From assembly GCF_028335745.1 (NCBI RefSeq), contig NZ_CP116477.1, forward strand, positions 4,337,384 to 4,401,383: a stretch of 64,000 nucleotides of DNA, given 5' to 3'. The notes under the pieces were generated by a model. The model was not told the origin of the DNA. It did no database searches and saw only the letters and a list, made by a program, of their open reading frames with translations. This document shows positions 35,182-45,572 of this stretch, one piece after another. Origin of the DNA: Pectobacterium sp. A5351. Lineage in GTDB: Bacteria; Pseudomonadota; Gammaproteobacteria; Enterobacterales; Enterobacteriaceae. Both the position numbers and the translations under genes were made by a program. Position 1 is the first letter of the stretch, and each line of letters starts with the position of its first letter.

Positions 35182-36141
35182 ATGGCTGAGTACAAGCCAA
35201 CTATCAAAGCCCCGGGAAAATATGGCGATATCCTCTTCAGCACGCTGGTAAAACTGGCGGCGCTGGTCACGCTACTGCTCTTGGGAGGCATCATTGTTTC
35301 CCTTATTGTGGCGTCCTGGCCCAGCATCGAGAAGTTCGGTTTTGCCTTCTTGTGGACGAAAGAGTGGGATGCGCCCGCAGAACAGTTTGGTGCACTGGTG
35401 CCGATTTACGGTACCGTCGTGACCTCACTGATTGCACTCATTATTGCCATCCCGATTAGTTTCGGGATTGCGTTATTTCTGACCGAACTGGCACCTGCAT
35501 GGTTGAAACGCCCGCTTGGCGTGGCGATTGAATTGCTGGCGGCCATACCGAGTATTGTTTACGGCATGTGGGGGCTGTTCATTTTCGCTCCGCTTTTTGC
35601 CGAATACTTCCAACAGCCGGTAGGCAACGTCCTGTCCGGCATTCCTATTGTGGGCGCGCTGTTCTCCGGCCCGGCGTTCGGGATTGGTATTCTGGCGGCC
35701 GGCGTCATTCTGGCCATTATGATTATCCCGTACATTGCGGCGGTGATGCGTGATGTGTTTGAGCAAACGCCAGTCATGATGAAAGAGTCTGCCTACGGCA
35801 TCGGCTGTACGACGTGGGAAGTGATCTGGCGCATTGTGCTGCCTTACACCAAAAACGGCGTTATCGGCGGGGTGATGTTGGGATTAGGGCGCGCCTTGGG
35901 GGAAACCATGGCGGTCACCTTCATCATCGGTAACACCTACCAGCTCGACAGCGCGTCGCTGTATATGCCTGGCAACAGTATTACCTCTGCGCTGGCAAAC
36001 GAATTTGCTGAAGCCGAATCGGGTCTGCACACGGCGGCGCTGATGGAGCTGGGCCTGATTCTGTTTGTGATTACCTTTATTGTTCTGGCGTGTTCAAAGC
36101 TGATGGTTATGCGTCTGGCAAAAAATGAGGGGGCGCGCTAA
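35182..36141 (+). CDS. pstC: Phosphate ABC transporter permease PstC
   Basis: One of two inner-membrane channel subunits of the Pst transporter. It has 319 residues with six hydrophobic segments and the ABC permease cytoplasmic loop around [25 protein letters not shown]. The gene overlaps pstA by one base (stop and start share the A). Normal length. Confidence 0.96.
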   Translation: MAEYKPTIKAPGKYGDILFSTLVKLAALVTLLLLGGIIVSLIVASWPSIEKFGFAFLWTKEWDAPAEQFGALVPIYGTVVTSLIALIIAIPISFGIALFLTELAPAWLKRPLGVAIELLAAIPSIVYGMWGLFIFAPLFAEYFQQPVGNVLSGIPIVGALFSGPAFGIGILAAGVILAIMIIPYIAAVMRDVFEQTPVMMKESAYGIGCTTWEVIWRIVLPYTKNGVIGGVMLGLGRALGETMAVTFIIGNTYQLDSASLYMPGNSITSALANEFAEAESGLHTAALMELGLILFVITFIVLACSKLMVMRLAKNEGAR

Positions 36142-37028
36142 TGGCTACATTAGGCATAGAACAAGAAGCCGAACTGGCACGCTCGCGGCGTAAAATGCAG
36201 GCCTGGCGTCGCCAGAAAAACCGCATTGCGCTGTTCTTATCCATGTCCACGATGGCATTTGGCCTGTTCTGGTTGATCTGGATCCTGTTCTCGACGGTGA
36301 CCCGCGGCGTAGACGGTATGTCTCTGGCATTGTTTACCGAGATGACGCCGCCGCCGAATACGGCAGGTGGCGGACTGGCAAACGCCATCGTCGGGAGCGG
36401 ATTACTGATCCTATGGGCGACGCTACTGGGGACGCCGCTGGGCATTATGGCGGGTATCTATCTGGCGGAATACGGGCGTAAATCCTGGATCGCCGAAGTG
36501 ATTCGTTTCATCAACGATATCCTGCTGTCAGCACCGTCAATTGTCGTCGGTCTGTTTGTCTACACGCTGGTGGTGGCAAAGATGCAGCACTTCTCCGGCT
36601 GGGCGGGTGTGATTGCGCTGGCGCTGTTGCAGGTGCCGATTGTGATTCGTACCACCGAGAACATGCTAAAGCTGGTGCCGGATAGCCTGCGTGAAGCGGC
36701 TTATGCGCTGGGTACGCCGAAATGGAAAATGATTTCTGCGATTACCCTGAAGGCATCGGTATCGGGCATCATCACCGGGGTGCTGCTGGCTATCGCGCGT
36801 ATTGCTGGGGAAACCGCACCGCTGCTGTTTACGTCGCTGTCGAATCAGTTCTGGAGCACGGATCTGATGCATCCGATTGCCAACCTGCCAGTTACCATAT
36901 TCAAATTTGCCATGAGTCCGTTTGTGGAGTGGCAACAGTTGGCTTGGGCAGGGGTTCTGCTGATTACGCTGTGCGTTCTGCTGCTGAATATTTTGGCGCG
37001 CGTTATTTTCTCTGCTAAGAAGCATTAA
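36141..37028 (+). CDS. pstA: Phosphate ABC transporter permease PstA
   Basis: Second channel subunit of the Pst system. It has 295 residues, six membrane segments and the EAA-type loop [20 protein letters not shown] that contacts PstB. The N-terminal ~35 residues are basic and cytoplasmic. It follows pstC directly and precedes pstB by 86 bp. Confidence 0.96.
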   Translation: MATLGIEQEAELARSRRKMQAWRRQKNRIALFLSMSTMAFGLFWLIWILFSTVTRGVDGMSLALFTEMTPPPNTAGGGLANAIVGSGLLILWATLLGTPLGIMAGIYLAEYGRKSWIAEVIRFINDILLSAPSIVVGLFVYTLVVAKMQHFSGWAGVIALALLQVPIVIRTTENMLKLVPDSLREAAYALGTPKWKMISAITLKASVSGIITGVLLAIARIAGETAPLLFTSLSNQFWSTDLMHPIANLPVTIFKFAMSPFVEWQQLAWAGVLLITLCVLLLNILARVIFSAKKH

Positions 37029-37054
37029 TTAGCGAAGAAATCGTAATTCGTTGA

Positions 37055-37888
<834 letters not shown>

Positions 37889-37901
37889 TTAGGAAAGCAT
37901 C

Positions 37902-38633
37902 ATGGATAATCTGAATCTGAACAAACACATTTCCGGTCAGTTTAACGCCGAACTGGAACATATCCGCACGCAGGTCCTGACCATGGGCGGGCTGGTGGAG
38001 CAACAACTGACGGATGCCATCACCGCAATGCATAATCAGGATGCGGAACTGGCTCAGCAGGTGATTGAAGGCGACGCCAAAGTTAACATGATGGAAGTGG
38101 CGATCGATGAAGCCTGCGTGCGCATTATTGCGAAACGTCAGCCCACCGCCAGCGATTTGCGTCTGGTGATGGCGATCATCAAAACCATCTCTGAACTGGA
38201 ACGTATCGGTGACGTGGCGGATAAAATTTGTCGCACCGCGTTGGAAAAATTCTCCCATCAGCATCAGCCGCTGCTGGTGAGTCTGGAGTCATTGGGCCGC
38301 CACACCGTGCAGATGCTGCATGACGTGCTGGATGCGTTTGCCCGTATGGATCTGGACGAAGCGATTCGTATTTATCGCGAAGATAAAAAAGTGGATAAAG
38401 AGTACGAAGGGATTGTGCGTCAGTTGATGACCCACATGATGGAAGATACCCGTACCATTCCCAGCGTGCTGACGGCACTGTTCTGCGCCCGTTCCATCGA
38501 GCGTATCGGTGACCGTTGCCAGAACATCTGTGAATTTATCTTCTACTTCGTCAAAGGTCAGGACTTCCGTCACCTGGGTGGCGATGCGCTGGAAAAACTG
38601 CTGGCGCAGAAAGATAAAAAAGCCGAAGAGTAA
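37902..38633 (+). CDS. phoU: Phosphate signalling protein PhoU
   Basis: Negative regulator that couples the Pst transporter to the PhoR kinase, keeping the Pho regulon off when phosphate is plentiful. The 243-residue protein is two three-helix PhoU repeats, each with an E-x-x-x-D metal motif ([12 protein letters not shown] and [12 protein letters not shown]). Last gene of the operon. Confidence 0.97.
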   Translation: MDNLNLNKHISGQFNAELEHIRTQVLTMGGLVEQQLTDAITAMHNQDAELAQQVIEGDAKVNMMEVAIDEACVRIIAKRQPTASDLRLVMAIIKTISELERIGDVADKICRTALEKFSHQHQPLLVSLESLGRHTVQMLHDVLDAFARMDLDEAIRIYREDKKVDKEYEGIVRQLMTHMMEDTRTIPSVLTALFCARSIERIGDRCQNICEFIFYFVKGQDFRHLGGDALEKLLAQKDKKAEE

Positions 38634-38789
38634 TACCGCGTATTCTTGATGCGACGGAAATGTCGCTTGCCTGTTTTGTGCCGGAGAGCGTTAGTCGTAT
38701 CCGGCCTTACCATCATTGAATTAACCTTCAACCATACATCAACAATGGCTGCTTTAATATTGCCCACGGAATCAGGTTGAGGATAATCG

Positions 38790-38809
38790 CTGTATAAATA
38801 ATTATACAG
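38790..38809 (+). promoter_or_regulatory. ModE-like palindrome upstream of the oxyanion transporter
   Basis: CTGTATAA-ATAA-TTATACAG is a perfect 8 bp inverted repeat that ends 4 bp before the likely start region and is preceded by AATCG. The combination ATCGCTGTATAA resembles half of the ModE operator (ATCGCTATATA-type) as I remember it. A ModE-type role fits the molybdate/tungstate-like binding protein just downstream, but this is an eye match. Confidence 0.45.
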
Positions 38810-38819
38810 AGAAGTGGTC

Positions 38820-39752
38820 ATGAATGACGGTATTGCGGTAAAGAGCTGTGTTGCGTTGGTATGGATGGCATTGAGCACCACGTCTGTGATGGCTAAGGAT
38901 ATTCGCGTTACTTACGCAGGGTCAATGGGGAAAGTCATGGATCAGGGGCTTGGTCCCCTTTTTGCTCACCAACAGCAAGGAGATTACCAGGGACAAGGGC
39001 AAGGAGCCTATGGAATGGCTCGTTTGCTGGCCAGTCATAAACTGACCGCTGATGTATTTGTTTCTATTACCCCAGGGCCGATGCAGATTCTAAAAGATGC
39101 GGGATTGATTGATGCCGCTGTACCCATCGCCAGCACGAGTATGGTGGTTGCCTATAATCCGAAAGGGAAGCATGGTACAGAATTTGAGGCGGCGAATAAA
39201 AAGCATGATGATTCCTGGCTAAAATTATTGTCGCAAAAAGATATTAGCTTCGGTCGAACCGATCCTTATGTTGACCCAAAAGGTCAAAATATCGTTTTCA
39301 CTTTGTTGCTGGCGGAAAAATATTACCAACAACCGGGTATCGCACAGTCCATTCTCGGTGAATTACAAAATCCAGAGCAGACTCATCAGGAAGGTGGCTT
39401 GTTAGCGCGTCTTGAAAGTGGGCAGATTGACGCCGCTGCAGGTTACGAAAGTGAAGTTCGCTCGGCGCATTTGCCTTACGTTGCCCTGCCGGATGAAATA
39501 AATCTCAGTAATCCCGTTATGGCGAAACAGTGGTATGACACCGTCAGTTTTCCTATCAAAGACAGTGCGGGTAACCGTGAGATCATCCATACACAACCTC
39601 TCGTTTATTACGCAGCAGTCCTGAAAAATGCGCCGAATGGCATGGATCAGGGCGAAAAGTTTGTTCAATTTATGCAAAGCGCCGAAGGTCAGAAAGTGTT
39701 TGATCAATATGGTTATGCTGCCCCGAAGGGGGATGCGCTGTACACGAAATGA
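38820..39752 (+). CDS. Periplasmic binding protein, molybdate/tungstate (ModA/WtpA)-like
   Basis: Secreted substrate-binding protein of an ABC importer. A signal peptide ends near SVMA-KDIRV (about residue 26). The motifs YAGSMGKVMDQGLGP, GQGAYGMARL and DVFVSITPGPMQIL are typical of the WtpA/ModA-like family that binds tetrahedral oxyanions such as tungstate, molybdate or sulfate; which one cannot be told from sequence alone. I prefer the ATG at 38820 (310 residues) to a GTG two codons upstream. It overlaps the permease gene by 4 bp. No ATPase gene follows. Confidence 0.8.
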   Translation: MNDGIAVKSCVALVWMALSTTSVMAKDIRVTYAGSMGKVMDQGLGPLFAHQQQGDYQGQGQGAYGMARLLASHKLTADVFVSITPGPMQILKDAGLIDAAVPIASTSMVVAYNPKGKHGTEFEAANKKHDDSWLKLLSQKDISFGRTDPYVDPKGQNIVFTLLLAEKYYQQPGIAQSILGELQNPEQTHQEGGLLARLESGQIDAAAGYESEVRSAHLPYVALPDEINLSNPVMAKQWYDTVSFPIKDSAGNREIIHTQPLVYYAAVLKNAPNGMDQGEKFVQFMQSAEGQKVFDQYGYAAPKGDALYTK

Positions 39753-40519
39753 CAGGTTTGGGACGAATTGCGGGATGGTTATCCGTCCCTGCAATGGTGT
39801 TATTGAGTTTCCCATTTTTGACGCTTATCCACGAAACGCCTTGGTTCCATTTTCATCTTGCATGGCGTGATAAAAATGCGATTGCAGTATCGTTAGGATT
39901 GGGGGGGATAGCGCTATGTCTCATCATTCTGCTTGGTCTTCCTGTGGCGTGGTGGTTGTCTCGTGTGACAGGAAGGCGGCGAGTGATCGGGGAATTGCTT
40001 GTGTTGATCCCTCTGCTGACACCTCCGCTGGCTATGGGGATATTACTGGTCTCTGTTTGGGGACCTTATGGCGATGTTGGCAAATGGTTATCCCATGTTG
40101 GTGTCACACTGGTAAATAATCCTGGAGCGTTTGTTTTGGCTCAAATCTACGGTGCGCTGCCCTATTTTGTTGTGGTTGCGCGTTCCGCATTTGCTACTGT
40201 GCCGAAGGATATTCTCGAAGTGGGGGAAACATTGGGGGCATCTGGGTGGCAACGTTTTCGGCATCTGGCGCTGCCGTTGGCATTTCCTGGGCTGGCATCG
40301 GCCGTGGCATTGGCGTGGGTTCGGGCTGTGGGAGAATTCGGTATTGTTATGATCTTCGCCTACTTTCCACAGGGTATTCCGGTTAAGTTATATACCAATT
40401 TGCAAAATGATGGTGTTGACGCGGTTTATAGCCTACTGTGGTTACTGTTGTTGGTAACGATTCCATTACCCATGCTATGTCTGACTTTGAGCCGCAACGT
40501 GCGAGTATCGGGGGAATAG
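39749..40519 (+). CDS. ABC transporter permease, ModB/WtpB-like
   Basis: Inner-membrane channel partner of the preceding binding protein. It has 256 residues, about six hydrophobic segments and the permease loop EVGETLGASGWQRFRHLALPLAFPG, a good match to ModB/CysT-type subunits. The ATGA overlap with the binding-protein gene shows coupled translation. It ends with no downstream ATPase gene; the next gene is on the opposite strand, so the ATPase was lost or must be shared from elsewhere. Confidence 0.88.
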   Translation: MTGLGRIAGWLSVPAMVLLSFPFLTLIHETPWFHFHLAWRDKNAIAVSLGLGGIALCLIILLGLPVAWWLSRVTGRRRVIGELLVLIPLLTPPLAMGILLVSVWGPYGDVGKWLSHVGVTLVNNPGAFVLAQIYGALPYFVVVARSAFATVPKDILEVGETLGASGWQRFRHLALPLAFPGLASAVALAWVRAVGEFGIVMIFAYFPQGIPVKLYTNLQNDGVDAVYSLLWLLLLVTIPLPMLCLTLSRNVRVSGE

Positions 40520-40522
40520 GAA

Positions 40523-40577
40523 TGATGTGATAGAACATGAAACTCTCCTGACCTTGGCTGATGGACCGACAACGTGA
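40523..40577 (+). pseudogene. Possible remnant of the missing ABC ATPase gene
   Basis: Just after the permease stop, a good ribosome site (GGAATAGGA) leads to an ATG whose frame stops after two codons. In another frame, a 16-codon stretch from 40527 (VIEHETLLTLADGPTT) ends at 40577. Where related operons carry the ATPase gene, this looks like its start joined to its last codons by a deletion. The evidence is position and signals only. Confidence 0.25.
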
Positions 40578-40614
40578 AGTATTATGGGTATATCAATATG
40601 TCGATACGAAGCGT

Positions 40615-41178
40615 TTAATTTTCAGGATAGTGAATCAGATCGTGGAAGCGCACGATGGTATCGGCAGGGTTGTGGTAGCGGTGTTCTCTGTCGGCGGCAA
40701 AGCGCAGAGCATCCCCGGCGGACAGTAAATGTGTCTGCCCATCAATGGTCATTTCCAACTGACCATCTAGCACAATAATATGCTCGATCACCCCGTTTTC
40801 ATGCGCCGATGAGGTGCTGCTGGCACCCGCCGCCAGTTCAATGACCAACATATCAAAACGCAGTTTTTCGTCGAAGGGGAAGAGTGGCACAACGTGCATT
40901 CCTGCCTCGTTTTCCCTGAATGCCGAACCTGTCCCCGATCGATACGTCACGTCTTCCGCTGCGAGCGTCGGTTCAATGAAAGTAGAGAACGCCACATTCA
41001 TACCAGTCGCAATTTTCCACAAGGTGGCCACCGTCGGGCTGGATTCTCCCCGCTCGATTTGGCCCAACATCGCTTTACTTACTCCTGTTTCCTCCGCTGC
41101 ACGCGTGAGGCTCCAGTCTTTACTTTTTCTTAGCGTTTTTAACGTATTGCCAATACGGCGGGTTAGCTCATCAGACAT
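40615..41178 (-). CDS. sutR: XRE-cupin transcriptional regulator (SutR/YdcN-like)
   Basis: DNA-binding regulator with an N-terminal helix-turn-helix of the XRE/Cro type (WSLTRAAEETGVSKAMLGQIERGESSPTV-like segment, about residues 20-50) and a C-terminal cupin sensor domain (ENGVIEHIIVLDGQLEM). In E. coli the homologue YdcN/SutR is divergent from the transporter gene ydcO and affects sulfur-related genes. The same divergent pair is seen here. I chose the ATG at 41178 (187 residues), giving MSDELTRRIG; the longer frame adds 12 residues without homology. Confidence 0.88.
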   Translation of the reverse strand: MSDELTRRIGNTLKTLRKSKDWSLTRAAEETGVSKAMLGQIERGESSPTVATLWKIATGMNVAFSTFIEPTLAAEDVTYRSGTGSAFRENEAGMHVVPLFPFDEKLRFDMLVIELAAGASSTSSAHENGVIEHIIVLDGQLEMTIDGQTHLLSAGDALRFAADREHRYHNPADTIVRFHDLIHYPEN

Positions 41179-41202
41179 CAAGGCGGCTCCTGCTTGTGCG
41201 TT

Positions 41203-41249
41203 ATAGCAGCACACTGCTATGTTAACGCTTTCTGTGCGTTATAGCGCAC
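41203..41249. promoter_or_regulatory. Operator-like inverted repeats between sutR and ydcO
   Basis: Two palindromes lie in the 91 bp divergent gap: ATAGCAG-CACA-CTGCTAT (41203-41220) and GTGCG-TTATAG-CGCAC (41234-41249). Both carry the shared string GTGCGTTATAGC. They are the obvious candidates for SutR binding and for control of both divergent genes. Confidence 0.6.
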
Positions 41250-41269
41250 GACAAGAATGAAGGTATACC

Positions 41270-42454
41270 ATGCCTGCATCATTTGCGCTAAAAGATGTCA
41301 GTTTTTCGACCCTCATCGCCGGTTTTGTTGCCGTGCTGGTGGGCTACACCAGTTCGGTCGCCATCATTTTTCAGGCGGCAGAAGCAGCGGGTGCCAGTGC
41401 GGTGCAGATCGGCGGCTGGTTAAGCATGCTGGGGATTGCCCAAGGGCTGGCGTCTATTAGCCTGTCGCTGTACTACCGTGCGCCGATACTGGCGGCCTGG
41501 TCAACGCCAGGAGCGGCGCTGCTGGTCACCAGCCTACCGGGGACGTCGCTCAATGAGGCGATCGGCGTGTTCCTGTTTGCTTCCGCGCTGATCTTTATCT
41601 GTGGGATCACAGGTCTCTTTGCCCGACTGATGAATGTGATTCCGCAGGCTATTTCTGCTGCGATGCTGGCGGGGATTCTGCTGCGATTTGGCGCGGATGC
41701 CTTTCTTTCCCTGCAACAGGACTTCTGGCTGGCTTTCACAATGTGCGTGGCCTATTTGCTCAGCCGTCGGCTGTTGCCCCGTTTTGCCATTGTGCTGACG
41801 TTGCTTGCTGGCCTGCTGCTGGCCTTATTTAAAGGGCAAATTGCGCTCTCTGATTCACCGCTGGTCTTCGCTGTACCGATGTTTATTACGCCACATTTTT
41901 CGTGGGCGTCGCTGCTGGGTGTCGGTATTCCGTTTTTCATTGTCACTATGGCATCGCAGAACGCACCGGGCATTGCCACGCTGAAAGCCGCTGGCTATCA
42001 GGTTCCTGTGTCACCGCTGATTACCGTTACGGCATTAATAGCGTTGATATTGACGCCGTTCGGTGGCTTTTCTGTCTGTATCGCCGCGATTACTGCCGCG
42101 ATCTGTATGGGATCGGATGTACACCCCGATCCGAAGAAGCGCTATCTTGCCGCCGTCGCTGCCGGTGGGGTTTATCTGCTGGCGGGCGTTTTCGGCGGAT
42201 CGATCGGGCAGCTTTTCACGGCGCTGCCGCAGACGCTGATTCATGTCATCGCCGGTTTGGCGCTGCTGAGTACCATTTCGGGCAGTCTGTATCGCGCTTT
42301 ACTGGATGAAACACAGCGTGATGCCGCAGTGGTTACTTTCCTGATTACCGCTTCTGGGCTGACGCTGTGGGGGATTGGCGCGGCGTTTTGGGGATTGATT
42401 GGAGGGATGATGACCTGGCTGGTGCTGTCTGGGGGAAAAGTGGCGTTACGCTGA
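41270..42454 (+). CDS. ydcO: BenE-family inner-membrane transporter (YdcO-like)
   Basis: Member of the BenE benoate/H+ symporter family in the NCS2-like fold. It has 394 residues and about twelve hydrophobic segments, with the conserved AAWSTPGAALL, PQAISAAMLAGILLRFG and ITVTALIALILTPFGGF blocks. The E. coli homologue YdcO is paired with ydcN in the same divergent way. The true substrate is not known from sequence; benzoate is only the founding family member's substrate. Confidence 0.88.
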   Translation: MPASFALKDVSFSTLIAGFVAVLVGYTSSVAIIFQAAEAAGASAVQIGGWLSMLGIAQGLASISLSLYYRAPILAAWSTPGAALLVTSLPGTSLNEAIGVFLFASALIFICGITGLFARLMNVIPQAISAAMLAGILLRFGADAFLSLQQDFWLAFTMCVAYLLSRRLLPRFAIVLTLLAGLLLALFKGQIALSDSPLVFAVPMFITPHFSWASLLGVGIPFFIVTMASQNAPGIATLKAAGYQVPVSPLITVTALIALILTPFGGFSVCIAAITAAICMGSDVHPDPKKRYLAAVAAGGVYLLAGVFGGSIGQLFTALPQTLIHVIAGLALLSTISGSLYRALLDETQRDAAVVTFLITASGLTLWGIGAAFWGLIGGMMTWLVLSGGKVALR

Positions 42455-42485
42455 GTGAAGTAGGAAAATAGGCGAGTACCTAACG

Positions 42486-42660
42486 TTGTTCACTTAAACA
42501 TGGATTTACTCGCCCAGTGCCTGTGCTCGCCCTGACGGGCTGCCACAAGTGGCATTTAAAATGCGTTTGCATTTTATAGGGGGAAACACGGTGATGAGGT
42601 TCCTGTACGGATACCTCGCCCCGTGGTAGCCCCCGGTATCTCGATCCTTAAACGATCGCG
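42486..42660 (+). repeat. Structured intergenic repeat, copy 2, with hairpin insertion
   Basis: The left end TGTTCACTTAAACATGGATT and the core GGGGGAAACACGGTGATGAG match the copy at 54492. Between them lies an extra ~65 bp with three perfect hairpins: GCCC-TGAC-GGGC (42529-42540), TGCCACAAGTGGCA (42541-42554) and AAAATGC-GTTT-GCATTTT (42558-42575). The last could terminate ydcO transcription. The core stem pairs CACGG with CCGTG. The tail is CCCCGGTATCTCGATCCTTA followed by AACGATC. It fills the gap between ydcO and the next gene. Confidence 0.8.
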
Positions 42661-42788
42661 ATTAGGCGAGCGCCTATCTTAAATTAATCCTCAACGAATA
42701 AGAGAATGCTGTTTTTTAAGCGTCGTGATTTTAGTTTCATTGATGAATGTCCCGCTACGATTTCGCCATCTTAATCATGGTGACATTC

Positions 42789-43784
42789 ATGGACATTACC
42801 TCTACACAATCATTTGGCAGTACGAAAACCCAGTTTCGGGCCGCATTTTCCCTTTTATTGGCATTAGCAACGGGGAAACACAAACCGGATCGGCGCTGGG
42901 AGAGCGTTCACTGGCGTATAAAATATACCGCCCGAGTGATGCTTCATCCGCTGCTGACCATGAAATGGCTTAGCTTTATCGTTAATTATCCCGTACAGGA
43001 TATTTTTCGGCGTGACGGAAATGAGCTTTACAGTAAGCTCCAGCGCCCTTACCTGATGGCGTCGCTGCCGACACATCAAACCTGTACAGCCTTAATGGAT
43101 CATTACCGCTTTATCCAATCGTTGCCATTACACCGCCAGCGTTTGTTATATAGCCAGAACGGGAGCGGTAACGTTCTGGCCCGTTTTCAGGGAAAAAGTG
43201 GTGAAAATTACACGCTTCGCCTGATGACTAACGATCAAATGTGTAAGGAAGGAGAGCTTTCCCTGCAATTTGAGAACAGCGAGCACGTGCTGGCACAGAT
43301 GACGTTCTCCATCCTGCGTATTGAAGGGGAAATGAGCCTGTTTATCGGTGGAATTCAGGGGCCGGATGCACAAACGCCGCACCAGGTTATTCAGGGCGCG
43401 ACGCGGGACTGCTATAGTCTGTTTCCCAAACGTATTCTTCTGGAAGGCCTGCTTAACCTGACCCGTGGCCTTAATCTGGCACACGTTGTCGCGGTCAGTA
43501 ACGAAACGCATATCTATAAACACTGGCGCTATCGCAGTAAAAAACGCCATGTTTTTCTGGCCGACTACAATGCTTTCCTTTTCGCCCACGGCGGTCAACC
43601 GCAGCCTGATGGCAACATTGCGCTGCCGTTATCGATTCCGAGAAAGTCTGAACAGGAAATTCCCAGCCGCAAGCGGGCGGAATATCGCCGCCGCTATGCG
43701 CTATTTGATGAGGTAGCCAGTCAGATTAATGACGTGCTTGGCGGTAGTTTGCCGCTTTCCATCAATCCACCAGAACGCACTTGA
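42789..43784 (+). CDS. VirK/YbjX-family (DUF535) protein
   Basis: Cytoplasmic protein of the DUF535 family, which includes E. coli YbjX and Shigella VirK; members have been linked to virulence-factor export and peptide resistance, but the biochemical function is unknown. Core motifs seen are MLHPLLTMKWLSF, ILRIEGEMSLFIGGIQGP, LFPKRILLEGLLNL and DYNAFLFAHGG. I prefer the ATG at 42789 (331 residues) to 42747, because homology appears to begin after it and GGTGA lies upstream. It stands alone between a repeat and an ABC transporter operon. Confidence 0.82.
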   Translation: MDITSTQSFGSTKTQFRAAFSLLLALATGKHKPDRRWESVHWRIKYTARVMLHPLLTMKWLSFIVNYPVQDIFRRDGNELYSKLQRPYLMASLPTHQTCTALMDHYRFIQSLPLHRQRLLYSQNGSGNVLARFQGKSGENYTLRLMTNDQMCKEGELSLQFENSEHVLAQMTFSILRIEGEMSLFIGGIQGPDAQTPHQVIQGATRDCYSLFPKRILLEGLLNLTRGLNLAHVVAVSNETHIYKHWRYRSKKRHVFLADYNAFLFAHGGQPQPDGNIALPLSIPRKSEQEIPSRKRAEYRRRYALFDEVASQINDVLGGSLPLSINPPERT

Positions 43785-43908
43785 ATCAGGATAATCTGCC
43801 AGAATACCGAAGTAACATAAGGTTATATTATAGCTGTTTATGTTATTTCCGGCGTTTTCCCCCTGCTGATAGCCTGCTGTTAATACAGCAATAATTAAGG
43901 GGCAGGGA

Positions 43909-44745
43909 ATGAAAAAGCATATTTTGACAGTGACTTTGTTAGCCGGATTGGCTTCCGTTTCGGGTGCGGCACAGGCCGATAAACTGGACGATATTCAGAA
44001 AGCAGGCGTGGTGAAAATTGCCGTCTTCGACAGTAATCCGCCGTTTGGCTATGTCGATCCGCAGAGCAAAAAGCTGGTGGGTTATGACGTGGATATCGCT
44101 GAGGCGATTGGTAAGGCGCTGGGCGTGAAGGTGGAATTGCGTGCGACTAACCCGGCTAACCGTATTCCGTTGTTAAGTTCACAAAAAGTCGATCTGATTG
44201 CCGCGAACTTCACCATTACCGATGAGCGTGCCAAGCAGGTTAACTTTAGTATTCCTTACTTCGCCACCGGGCAGAAATTTATCGCCCGTAAAGGCGTGCT
44301 GAAAACGCCGGACGACATCAAAACGTTGCGTATTGGCGCCGATAAAGGCACCGTGCAGGAAATTACCCTGCGTGAGCATTACCCAACCGCCAAAGTGATT
44401 TCTTACGACGATACGCCGCTGGCCTTCGCTGCGCTGCGTAACGGTAACGTTCAGGCCATCACGCAGGATGATGCCAAGTTGGTCGGCCTGTTGGCTAATG
44501 TGCCTGATGCCCAGAAAGCCGAATTTGAAATCTCTCCGTTCAGCATTACCAAAGAGTATCAGGGGGTGGGGATTCCGAAGGGTGAAGAACGCCTGACGGC
44601 GAAAATTAACGACACGCTGATTAACCTGGAAAAACAGGGGGAAGCGAAGACGATCTACGGTCGCTGGTTTGGGCCAAGCACAAAATCGGCTCAGCCGCGC
44701 GGCGACTTCACCTTTGCCCCGTTGGATCAGCAACCTAAATCCTGA
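43909..44745 (+). CDS. Amino-acid ABC transporter, periplasmic binding protein
   Basis: Family 3 solute-binding protein for polar amino acids or similar compounds. The signal peptide ends near AAQA-DKLD (residue 23). Family marks are GVVKIAVFDSNPPFGYVD, VGYDVDIAEAIGKALGV and LIAANFTITDERAKQVNFS. It has 278 residues. The exact substrate cannot be assigned. A terminator-like hairpin separates it from the two permease genes, which would make the binding protein more abundant. Confidence 0.9.
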   Translation: MKKHILTVTLLAGLASVSGAAQADKLDDIQKAGVVKIAVFDSNPPFGYVDPQSKKLVGYDVDIAEAIGKALGVKVELRATNPANRIPLLSSQKVDLIAANFTITDERAKQVNFSIPYFATGQKFIARKGVLKTPDDIKTLRIGADKGTVQEITLREHYPTAKVISYDDTPLAFAALRNGNVQAITQDDAKLVGLLANVPDAQKAEFEISPFSITKEYQGVGIPKGEERLTAKINDTLINLEKQGEAKTIYGRWFGPSTKSAQPRGDFTFAPLDQQPKS

Positions 44746-44773
44746 TAGCTGACCCCTTCAGTGCTATGATTTC

Positions 44774-44806
44774 AGCCCTCTGCATTGCAGAGGGCATTTT
44801 TATTTA
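44774..44806 (+). terminator. Attenuator-type hairpin between binding protein and permeases
   Basis: GCCCTCTGCA and TGCAGAGGGC form a perfect 10 bp stem (44775-44795) followed by ATTTTTATTT. It lies inside an ABC operon, 30 bp after the binding-protein stop and about 30 bp before the permease start. Partial termination there would set subunit ratios. Confidence 0.85.
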
Positions 44807-44827
44807 TGACAAAGAGAGAGAAAACGC

Positions 44828-45571
44828 ATGGATACGGCGCTGCAATTGCTTGAGTCGTGGCTGTTGGCTCCTCAGTACCTCATCTGGTTGTGGCACGGTT
44901 TTCTGATCACGCTGGGCATTTCCCTGAGTACGATCGTTCTGTCTACGGTGCTGGGGTTTCTGCTGGTTGCTGCCAGAGACAGCCAGATTCGGGTGCTGAG
45001 CGGTGTCGTTGTCGCTTACAGCTCGTTATTTCGTAATACGCCGCTGCTGGTGCAGTTGTTTTTCTGGTATTTCGGTGCCGGGCAGCTTTTTCCCTCATCG
45101 ATGATGCAATGGCTGAACACCCCGCATACGCTTGCGCTCTTCGGTATGATGTTAGCGTGGCCTTCTTTTGAGTTTCTGGCGGGGTTGGCCGGGCTGACAC
45201 TCTACTCCAGCGCGTTTATTGCCGAGGAAATTCGCGCCGGTATTCGCGGTGTGGCGCGCGGGCAGAAGTACGCGGCGCACGCTCTGGGGTTAACCAGTTG
45301 GCAATCCATGCGCTATGTGGTGCTGCCGCAGGCGTTAAAAATCGCTTTGCCGCCGCTGCTGGGGCAATACATGAATATCGTTAAGAACTCGTCGTTGACG
45401 ATGGCGATTGGCGTCGCTGAATTGTCTTACGCGTCGCGTCAGGTGGAGACGGAAACCTTACGCACGTTTCAGGCGTTTGGCGTGGCGACGGTGTTGTACA
45501 TCGTGATTATTGCCGTGATGGAAGGTTGGGGTATGTGGCGCCAGCAGCGCAGTCTGGCGGAGAAACACTGA
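44828..45571 (+). CDS. Amino-acid ABC transporter permease (HisM/GlnP family) 1
   Basis: Inner-membrane permease of a polar amino-acid importer, 247 residues. It contains the GltJ/GlnP-type loop EEIRAGIRGVARGQKYAAHALGLTSWQS and the following QALKIALPPLLGQYMN. One base separates its stop from the second permease. It works with the binding protein encoded upstream. No ATPase gene is found in the cluster. Confidence 0.9.
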   Translation: MDTALQLLESWLLAPQYLIWLWHGFLITLGISLSTIVLSTVLGFLLVAARDSQIRVLSGVVVAYSSLFRNTPLLVQLFFWYFGAGQLFPSSMMQWLNTPHTLALFGMMLAWPSFEFLAGLAGLTLYSSAFIAEEIRAGIRGVARGQKYAAHALGLTSWQSMRYVVLPQALKIALPPLLGQYMNIVKNSSLTMAIGVAELSYASRQVETETLRTFQAFGVATVLYIVIIAVMEGWGMWRQQRSLAEKH

Positions 45572-45572
45572 G

